Shown here piece by piece: positions 9,262 through 15,164 of a stretch of 61,524 bases of DNA (position 1 is its first letter; each line of letters starts with the position of its first letter). Position numbers and translations under genes: made by a program. Origin of the DNA: an uncultured Planctomycetota bacterium (lineage in GTDB: Bacteria > Planctomycetota > Phycisphaerae > UBA1845 > UTPLA1); the NCBI GenBank assembly GCA_900696465.1, contig CAADGE010000009.1:1-61524 (forward strand). The letters are read 5' to 3'. Under the pieces are notes generated by a model that made no database searches, was not told the DNA's origin, and was given only the letters and a program-made list of their open reading frames with translations.

Positions 9262-11103
9262 TCATCGAGTCGTTAGGAAGGCCAGGGTCGGCACCTCGCC
9301 GAGCAGCCAGGCGGCGATCAGCCGCGCGTGCAGCATGATCATCCGGCGGTAGCTCAGGCGGTACTCGAAGACCGGATGCGTCACCTCCGTGTCCATCCGC
9401 CGGCCGTAGGCTGAGAAGAACGCTTTGCGGCCGGCATCGGTCAGTGCACAGCCCGCGTCGGTGTTGAGGAAGTGCCCCTCGACGAGTTCCGCACGATTGA
9501 ACCCCGATACGGCGACCGAATCTGCGATCAGCGGTCGGAACGGTTCCATCAAGTCCAATGCCATCGCCGGGCGGCCGGGGCGCGTGGCGTGAAGCGCCGC
9601 AAGCGTTGGTTCCAGACTCGCCAATCGGCAGGCCGCGGTGCACTCGTGCGTGAGCATCGAGTATGCGAACGACAGGACGGCGTTGATCGGATCGGGCGGC
9701 GGCCGCCGCTGACGACCGTTTGCGTCGAACCGGGCGGCGATCTCCTTCACGCCCTCCTTGAACATCCCCGCGAAATGTCGGAAGTAGATGGCAGCCGCGT
9801 TGCCTTCATGGCCGCGAAGCTCGTCCAACGTGGCGGCGCGTTCGGCGGAAGCGACGCAATCCTGAAGGTCGGCCGCTGCCCGTGACGGCAGGCCGGAGTG
9901 GTTTCGCATCAGGAGCGTGCGCTGATTGGCGATCTTCGCTACGGTGACGGCGCGGGCGAGTTCCAGCGATTTTTCTGGTCGATCCAGCACCCGGACCTGC
10001 GCAGCGCGGACGGCGGCGCTGGTTGGGCCCAACGGGTCCATTATGGCGGTCAGTCTGCCAGCGGCCGTGAGGAAGGCGACTGGCACCTCCTGCTCCGCGA
10101 AGATAGCCAGCGCCTGCGTGGAGATCTGCACGCCGCCCACGACCGCAAGCGACTCAACGTTTGCGAGCGGTAGTTCCTTGACCACGTCGCCGTCCTTGTC
10201 GGTGATCCGCACGGACTGGCCACGCACACCGACGCGGACGCCCTGGCGTTGGAGCACGACGTGGATGCCGTCATCACGCGGGGGCCAGAGTTTGCGGGGC
10301 GTGAGCTGTTCATCGACCGGCTGGCCGGCCACGGTCATCGCTGTGAATCGCTGGTGGTTGACCTCGTCGGGCAGGCAGATCGGTTGAAGCGAGCAACGCG
10401 GGCAGCGCGGATCGTTGACCAGCGGCGGCGGCCGCGGCCCGACTGCGTCGCGCTTAGCGGCTTCGAGTTCGGCCAGCGCATCGCTTCGCAGAACGTCATC
10501 GACCGACACGCGCAGCCGAAGTCGCTCCGCCGAATAATACAAGTACGCTTCAGGTACGATGTACCCGGCCTCCTCCAGGAGCAGCACCTGGAGGCCGAGT
10601 TGCACCCGATCCGTCGGCCAGGGCTCAGGGCCAAGGAGCAGAGGCAGTTGTTCCATTAACTCGTCGACAGCCCCGGCGACTTGGCTGCCGCCGCTTCGGC
10701 ACGGCCGCCCCTTGCGGTATTCGACCGGAACCGCGACGTTACCATTGATCTCGGCGAGGTCGAGCGTCGCGGTCAGTCCCAGCCGCCGGCTCGTGAGCGC
10801 CAAACTCCGAACAGAGCGTGGACGGTTGGAGTCGCTGTCGCTTTCTTCCAGTTTCTCGATTGTCTCGCGCTCCCTTGGGCGTTCCCGTGCGGCTGGTTCT
10901 GCGGACGCGGCGCTTGGCCGGTCGACGCGCCGATGGATCCCCTTGCCTTGTTCGGTATCGGCACTGGGCGCAAAGATACCTTCCACCGTCATGTAATAGA
11001 AGAGCCGAGGACAATAGGCGTGCTCGGCGACCCCGCGAGCTGGCCAAAGTTCCTGATCCACTAAGGGTTCATCGGTCCAGGCCGTCGAGTTGGTAACCTC
11101 CAT
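9262..11103 (-). CDS. cas4-cas1: Cas4-Cas1 fusion adaptation protein
   Basis: 613 residues. Residues 1 to about 250 are a Cas4 nuclease: Cys31 in AYCPRLFYY and Cys234, Cys237, Cys243 in CPRCSLQPIC are the iron-sulphur ligands. Asp115, the E128/K131 pair in VPVEYRKG and the Gln region near 168 form the RecB-like site. Residues from about 270 are Cas1: E433 in GHEGNAAA, H505 in ALHATRPGR, and D517/E520 in ALDLMEPFRP are the metal ligands. Cas4-Cas1 fusions are typical of type I-G and, in Geobacter, select PAM-bearing prespacers. The ATG has no clear ribosome site, so a GTG at codon 15 is a possible alternative. It is the first gene of the cas operon. Confidence 0.96.
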   Translation of the reverse strand: MEVTNSTAWTDEPLVDQELWPARGVAEHAYCPRLFYYMTVEGIFAPSADTEQGKGIHRRVDRPSAASAEPAARERPRERETIEKLEESDSDSNRPRSVRSLALTSRRLGLTATLDLAEINGNVAVPVEYRKGRPCRSGGSQVAGAVDELMEQLPLLLGPEPWPTDRVQLGLQVLLLEEAGYIVPEAYLYYSAERLRLRVSVDDVLRSDALAELEAAKRDAVGPRPPPLVNDPRCPRCSLQPICLPDEVNHQRFTAMTVAGQPVDEQLTPRKLWPPRDDGIHVVLQRQGVRVGVRGQSVRITDKDGDVVKELPLANVESLAVVGGVQISTQALAIFAEQEVPVAFLTAAGRLTAIMDPLGPTSAAVRAAQVRVLDRPEKSLELARAVTVAKIANQRTLLMRNHSGLPSRAAADLQDCVASAERAATLDELRGHEGNAAAIYFRHFAGMFKEGVKEIAARFDANGRQRRPPPDPINAVLSFAYSMLTHECTAACRLASLEPTLAALHATRPGRPAMALDLMEPFRPLIADSVAVSGFNRAELVEGHFLNTDAGCALTDAGRKAFFSAYGRRMDTEVTHPVFEYRLSYRRMIMLHARLIAAWLLGEVPTLAFLTTR

Positions 11104-11519
11104 GCTGGAATCTGCGATTGCCAGCGAACATCATCGGTCTGACGTTGTTAACGCCATCGATTTGGGACTACGAATGTGACCGAGCATCCGTTTCAACACT
11201 GGTACGACAAAACGCTTCGGCAAGTCAGGCACCATCAGCGGATGGTTAACGGGTTCGAGTGTTCCGACCATAATTACCGGAGTTTTTCATGTAAATTAGG
11301 CGTCAATAGAGGAACCCGTTTCGGACGGATTCGGCAGGCAATTATCGGACATCGCTTCACCGATGTGGGGGGGCTTGACTTGAACCGAACATTAACCTAA
11401 TCTCGTCCCTGATCCGCCCGTCGGCGGATGCCAGCCGTAAGGTCGCCGAGCCTGGTCAAGGAATTGCGCGTCAGCGGACGACGCGGCTCGGTGTCTGTTT
11501 TGTCTCGGAGGAGACGAAG
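11104..11519. other. Intergenic region between divergent cas operon and unknown gene pair
   Basis: This 416-bp stretch has no gene I can support; a 74-codon plus-strand frame at 11176-11400 has no recognisable features. It must carry the cas operon promoter on the minus strand, where only a weak TTGAAA-like candidate is visible about 90 bp upstream of cas4-cas1. It also carries the plus-strand promoter listed separately. Confidence 0.7.
11375..11403 (+). promoter_or_regulatory. Candidate sigma-70 promoter of the unknown gene pair
   Basis: TTGACT at 11375-11380 and TAATCT at 11398-11403 are separated by 17 bp, a good match to a housekeeping promoter. The first gene of the pair starts at 11520, after a strong GGAGGAG ribosome site at 11505-11513. 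Confidence 0.5.
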
Positions 11520-12686
11520 ATGGCGCGGCAATATTCTGCAAAGACTTTTCTGCGAAACGTACCCAACACTCTGCTCGAAGAATACTTCAAGCGGCGAGGA
11601 ATCGACCTCGGATTCCGTTGGAGCCACCTGCACGAGACCGATGTTGATCCCGTCTTCCTGGCCCTCGAAAAACTGCCTGACCAAACTCGCGGCGAGATCG
11701 ACACCGACTTCCGGATGATCAACGATCTGTGCAGCGCCGCCGGCGTACTCAGCATTCTCGATCATGCGACGCTTTGGCAGCAGGACCTTGGGGATCGCTT
11801 CGCTTCGATGAAGAACGCCTACGAGCGGGCATTCTGGACATTTCTGAACGAGCCGCATCATTTCCGAGTCGCGGGCAACTTTCACGAGATGGATCGTCGA
11901 GGCGGGTGGCACCGACGCGCAGTCGGTCAAGCGATTGAACCGCTAACCGACGCGGACACCCGAAATGCCCTACAGGACCGCCTGCGCCTGATCTATCGTC
12001 GTCAAGGTCGGGGCAAGTACTGCCACGTGGATTATTACTTTCGTCACTTTCCCGACCGCCATTGTTTCTTCGCGTACCCCGAGGATCACGCAGACACCGA
12101 CCTTGGATTTGACGAGAAGGGACGGCTGCAGCAACGCGCCCGACGATCGGCCTTTGAAATCATCTTTGTGTATCGCCCGGACGAGGGCATGCTGGAACTT
12201 CATGCGCGCGGTAAGAGGAAAGAGATCATGCAGCTCGAGACGGCGTTTTGCGAGGTCGTTCTTGGCTTGGATGAGTTGCCCAGCGATGGCTACATCCCAT
12301 TCGACATGCGAATCCTGAAGGACCCCACCTTCTCATTCCCAACGGAGGCGGAGGATCGAGTTGCCACGGTTGATATTCGGCAGCTGCGTTTTGACGTGGT
12401 TGGGGTTTCTAACGAGCGGATTACGTTCTCGGTTTCTCCTCGCGGAAGTGAGCCAGGGGCCCTTCATCAACTCATCGATCGGTCAATTCACAAGAGCAAA
12501 TTGCCACTAGACGAATTGACGGTCTCTCAGGCCAGGATTCGATTCACCTTCGAGCCGGTGAACGGAGAACGCCCAAAAACGCTGACATTCGAAGTGTCTC
12601 ATCCGGACCGTTGCTCGCTGCGAGATGACCCACATGACCAGATCGCCAAGAAGTACCTAAGGCGGTGGGGGATTGCACATGGATGA
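11520..12686 (+). CDS. Unrecognised protein, first gene of a coupled pair
   Basis: 388 residues; I do not recognise the family. No membrane segments or signal peptide are visible. The first 150 residues are helical in character and rich in Arg, Asp and His (for example FASMKNAYERAFW and FHEMDRRGGWHRRAVG). A HVDYYFRHFPDRHCFFAYP block near 170-190 is rich in His and aromatics. The second half looks beta-rich (FEIIFVYRPDEGMLEL, then alternating strands with FDVVGVSNERITFSV). A GGAGGAG ribosome site precedes the ATG. Its last eight bases overlap the next gene as ATGGATGA, so both are made together. The setting beside a CRISPR-Cas operon, on DNA bounded by a tRNA scar, suggests an accessory and possibly defence-related role, but nothing in the sequence proves this. 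Confidence 0.8.
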   Translation: MARQYSAKTFLRNVPNTLLEEYFKRRGIDLGFRWSHLHETDVDPVFLALEKLPDQTRGEIDTDFRMINDLCSAAGVLSILDHATLWQQDLGDRFASMKNAYERAFWTFLNEPHHFRVAGNFHEMDRRGGWHRRAVGQAIEPLTDADTRNALQDRLRLIYRRQGRGKYCHVDYYFRHFPDRHCFFAYPEDHADTDLGFDEKGRLQQRARRSAFEIIFVYRPDEGMLELHARGKRKEIMQLETAFCEVVLGLDELPSDGYIPFDMRILKDPTFSFPTEAEDRVATVDIRQLRFDVVGVSNERITFSVSPRGSEPGALHQLIDRSIHKSKLPLDELTVSQARIRFTFEPVNGERPKTLTFEVSHPDRCSLRDDPHDQIAKKYLRRWGIAHG

Positions 12687-13587
12687 GATTCTTCGGGACG
12701 TGATCTGTCGGCTGGAGCTCAAGACCGGCCCAATCTTCAGGGCGGATGAGGTCGCCCGTTGGCCGAAAGGCACGTTGGAGCGGCTTGTCCAAGCGGGGCT
12801 TCTCCGTGAAGGACCGCGCGCCCGCTGCATCGCCTACGACGGTTGCGATGAGGGCTGCATCGTCGAGCCGGAGATGATCGAAGGACCGGGTGGAATATCT
12901 CGCTTCGCTTTCTGGTGCTCGAGGGAAGAATGCGGCGGGATGATCCTTCTCGAACCAGCGTGCCTGCGGACGTGGGAAGTATGCATCGATTGGATCATGC
13001 AGGCGCTCGTAACCGATCTGCATCTATCGGGTGCCACCACCGTAGTGACCCCCGGCAGAATCTGGTTTCTCGGGGCCTGGCCCACAGGTGGAGGTCTTCT
13101 CGACGTGTTCCTGGTTCGCGGCCTCACGTGGACCGATGCCGCGACGGTATTGAATGATGCGGAAAGGCTGAAAACGTCCACCGCGCCGGTCATTCTCGCT
13201 CCCCGGCGACCGGCCCCCGACGCCGAGACAAGAGAAGCTCGCTCGCCACCGCTTTCGCTGATGGAGATGGTCAATTGGGATGCGGGCGAGGAGAAACTGG
13301 ACCTCTCTCACCTCGTCCGGCCGCTGACGGCGCTTCGACCACCAGTTCCACAAACAGCGTGGCTTACCGTCAGTCATGCAGCGAGCTTGCTCCTAAATGA
13401 CCTGCCGTTTCTGGATGTGAAGAAGGCGATGGCCCGCGTCTCCAAGGCGGCCGATGCCAGCAAGTTCGTGACCAACGGCAAGCAGAGGGCTGCGCGCCGA
13501 ATCGATCGCGTCAGCTTCGACGCTTGGCGCCTCAAGCAGCGAGACAAAGACCTCGATGCGGAGGACAAGCAGGTGCTACAAAAATAG
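12679..13587 (+). CDS. Unrecognised zinc-cluster protein with excisionase-like C-terminal HTH
   Basis: 302 residues from the ATG at 12679 inside the end of the previous gene. Residues 18-45 resemble a winged-helix end (IFRADEVARWPKGTLERLV). Cysteines 50, 56 and 60 followed by 80 and 85 (DGCDEGC and WCSREECG) could bind zinc. Residues 110-190 look like a mixed domain with a GRIWFLG strand and a hydrophobic LLDVFLVRGL. Residues 226-290 resemble a MerR/excisionase-type helix-turn-helix: TAWLTVSHAASLLL, then a KFVTNGKQ loop and RRIDRVSFDAWRL. I infer DNA binding and perhaps regulation of the pair. It is the last gene before the tRNA-Ala fragment. No family is assigned. Confidence 0.8.
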   Translation: MDEILRDVICRLELKTGPIFRADEVARWPKGTLERLVQAGLLREGPRARCIAYDGCDEGCIVEPEMIEGPGGISRFAFWCSREECGGMILLEPACLRTWEVCIDWIMQALVTDLHLSGATTVVTPGRIWFLGAWPTGGGLLDVFLVRGLTWTDAATVLNDAERLKTSTAPVILAPRRPAPDAETREARSPPLSLMEMVNWDAGEEKLDLSHLVRPLTALRPPVPQTAWLTVSHAASLLLNDLPFLDVKKAMARVSKAADASKFVTNGKQRAARRIDRVSFDAWRLKQRDKDLDAEDKQVLQK

Positions 13588-13613
13588 CGCCGGAGGCCCA
13601 AAACAGCGCGGTC

Positions 13614-13635
13614 TTGCGCGGTCACGACCGCGCAA
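13614..13635. repeat. 22-bp inverted repeat downstream of the unknown pair
   Basis: TTGCGCGGTC at 13614-13623 and GACCGCGCAA at 13626-13635 are perfect reverse complements separated by AC. No T-run follows, so it is not a classical terminator. Two similar direct words, CGCAAAGGCC (13631-13640) and CGCAAAAGGCC (about 13651-13661), follow. It lies about 100 bp left of the tRNA fragment and could be a terminator, an operator or a recombinase arm site. Confidence 0.55.
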
Positions 13636-13739
13636 AGGCCAGAAAACGCGCGCAAAAGGCCGCAATCCACAAAGGACTTGCAAATTGCAGACGGCGTTTG
13701 TATCGTCGTTTACGAGTTTCAGGTGGACCTTTGGTCGGA

Positions 13740-13781
13740 ATGGCATGCAAGAGGTCGAGGGTTCGACTCCCTTCGGCTCCA
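13740..13781 (+). other. 3' half of a tRNA-Ala(GGC) gene, probable att site scar
   Basis: The 42 bases match the 3' half of a tRNA: anticodon loop ATGGCAT with U33 and anticodon GGC, anticodon-stem strand GCAAG, variable loop AGGTC, T-arm GAGGG-TTCGACT-CCCTT, acceptor strand CGGCTCC and discriminator A. ATGGCATGCAAGAGGTC is the same as I recall for E. coli tRNA-Ala(GGC). Upstream there is no matching 5' half: the bases before the loop do not pair with GCAAG and no GGAGCCG acceptor strand is present. Such displaced 3' halves mark the distal end of elements integrated into tRNA genes. The polarity puts the element to the left, with an intact tRNA-Ala expected beyond base 1. A short AGTTT/AAACT hairpin and CTTTT follow at 13781-13802, perhaps the original tRNA terminator. 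Confidence 0.8.
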
Positions 13782-13931
13782 GTTTGCGTCAGAAACTCTT
13801 TTCACTCACGTCTTGCACAGCCAAGACGAACGGGCGGCTTCATGTCGACTCGACGTGCGACCTCTCTGAGGGTTACGCCAAGCAGAACGCGGGCCAGGGC
13901 AATTAATTACGGCAGTTCTGGTCTATACAGT

Positions 13932-14606
13932 CTAGCGGGTGGATGATCGATTCCATTGCATCGCATCGGTGAGTGGTTTCTTTACCAGGTCCGGCACGCG
14001 GCAATTTTCGGCGGGATAACCGACGGGGATGAGCAGGTAGGGCTTTTCATTCTCCGGGCGACGGCAGATGTCGCGCAGGAAATTCATCGGGCTGGGCGTG
14101 TGTGTAAGCGTGGCGAGACCGAGCTGGTGACACGCCATGAGAAAAAAGCCGGCGGCCAGGCCGGCGCTCTCGATCGGGTAGTAGTTCTTCACGCGGCGGC
14201 TGTCGATTTCCTCCCAGTCAATACGAAAAATGACAACGAGCCAAGGGGCGACTTCGAGGAAGGGCTTTTTCCATGTGGTGCCGATGGGTTCAAGGGCGTC
14301 GAGCCATTCGCGGGGCATGCGATGGTCGTAGCTCTCCTTTTCTTCATGCTCGGCGGCGATACGGATTTCGCGCTTGATCGTGAGATCGTCGATGGCGACG
14401 AAGCGCCACGGCTTGCGATTCGCGCCGGATGGCGCACTGTGAGCGATGGCGATGGCCTGTTCGATGAGATCGCGCGGAACGGGCTTCGGCGAAAAGTCGC
14501 GGCAGCTTCGCCGCTGCTCCATCTCGACCAGCAACTCACGGGCGCGGTGCACCTGCCACGTGGGATCGCGCGGTGTGAGGGTGTATGGAACGAGCTTGGG
14601 CGGCAA
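13932..14606 (-). CDS. Nitroreductase family FMN oxidoreductase
   Basis: 224 residues. The FMN-binding signature appears at residues 28-45 as MEQRRSCRDFSPKPVPRDLI. It continues as AHSAPSGANRKPWRFVAID near 55-73, and the C-terminal half has SAGLAAGFFLMACHQLGLAT and a late PVGYPA. This is the layout of the iodotyrosine-deiodinase-like branch of nitroreductases. They use NAD(P)H to reduce nitro, quinone or halogenated aromatic substrates; the substrate here is unknown. It lies 114 bp after the selenoprotein gene on the same strand and may share its transcript. It is the first core gene right of the tRNA scar. Confidence 0.9.
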   Translation of the reverse strand: MPPKLVPYTLTPRDPTWQVHRARELLVEMEQRRSCRDFSPKPVPRDLIEQAIAIAHSAPSGANRKPWRFVAIDDLTIKREIRIAAEHEEKESYDHRMPREWLDALEPIGTTWKKPFLEVAPWLVVIFRIDWEEIDSRRVKNYYPIESAGLAAGFFLMACHQLGLATLTHTPSPMNFLRDICRRPENEKPYLLIPVGYPAENCRVPDLVKKPLTDAMQWNRSSTR

Positions 14607-14720
14607 GAGTAACCCTTGAATGACGAATCACGAACTACAGAAGGGCAACGACCACAGGACCTGTGACCGTTGTACGGGCCCTCCCTCTTTCGTCATTAGT
14701 AATTCGACTTTCGACGTTTC

Positions 14721-14945
14721 TTACGCTTTCGGCTTGATCTGGTTGATCACCTCGTAGGGTTCGGGAAAGCGGCCTTCCTTGTGCTTGCTGAAGATCATTT
14801 TGCCGTCCACGACGACATCGAAGATACCGCCGCGGCCCTCGATCATCTGGGGCTTGACGCCGATCTCCTCCTCGATGAGCTCCGCCAAACTGGCGGCCTT
14901 GGGGAGGTAGTTTCACTGTACGCAGTAGGTGATGGAAATCTTCAT
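14721..14945 (-). CDS. SelW/Rdx-family selenoprotein with in-frame UGA (Sec) codon
   Basis: 74 residues if the TGA at 14913-14915 is read as selenocysteine. The frame starts at an ATG at 14945 with a GGAGG nine bases upstream and ends in TAA at 14721. The N-terminus is MKISITYCVQ, then Sec11, then NYLPKAASLAELIEEE, which places C8-V-Q-U11 exactly at the redox motif of the SelT/SelW/SelH (Rdx) family, C-x-x-C/U. The rest keeps family hallmarks: EGRGGIFDVVVDGKMIFSK and GRFPEP. Rdx proteins have a thioredoxin-like fold and probably act in thiol redox chemistry. An SECIS-like hairpin lies just after the UGA. Standard gene callers would miss or truncate it. No sel genes are in the window. A nonsense mutation of a Cys codon is the alternative. 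Confidence 0.88.
14882..14896 (-). promoter_or_regulatory. Bacterial SECIS-like hairpin of the SelW gene
   Basis: On the minus strand CCGCCA, loop GTT, TGGCGG forms a six-pair stem beginning 17 bases after the UGA. A G opens the apical loop. Distance, stem length and loop G fit the general bacterial SECIS description recognised by SelB. The hairpin is inside the coding frame, as expected in bacteria. Confidence 0.7.
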
Positions 14946-15164
14946 CGTAACAGTCCTCCGACTCAGTTGGTTTCTCTTATTCTATCTCACAGCGCACGAA
15001 TCGCCAAGTTTCACACCATCCGAGCCCGGAGCGCGAGCAACGGGTGGGACGCAGGGACCAGAGTAGGGAAATTGAGTTGCGGATTGGGGAACACTTCGAA
15101 TGCGGAACGGGGTAGGCCGAATGAGCTTGGCGGTACTGGGCACCCGATTTAGAGAAGCGACGCG
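14946..15164. other. Intergenic gap between selenoprotein and pyrG
   Basis: 219 bp upstream of the selenoprotein and downstream of pyrG, both on the minus strand. Apart from the GGAGG ribosome site at the left edge I see no gene or clear terminator. Confidence 0.6.

Noticed and set aside
11176-11400. A small plus-strand gene of 74 codons upstream of the unknown pair
   Set aside because: It has no convincing ribosome site or family, and it overlaps the best promoter of the pair.
13707-13781. A complete tRNA gene ending at 13781
   Set aside because: The 3' half folds well, but the 5' side has no complementary anticodon stem strand, D-arm or acceptor strand.
14913-14915. The in-frame TGA as a simple pseudogene stop
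   Set aside because: It replaces exactly the redox Cys/Sec codon of the family and a SECIS-like hairpin follows; the rest of the frame is intact. Sequencing error or mutation cannot be excluded.
14635-14916. A 93-codon minus-strand frame overlapping the SelW region
   Set aside because: It is out of frame with the conserved SelW codons and its sequence has no family features. The UGA-containing frame explains the locus better.
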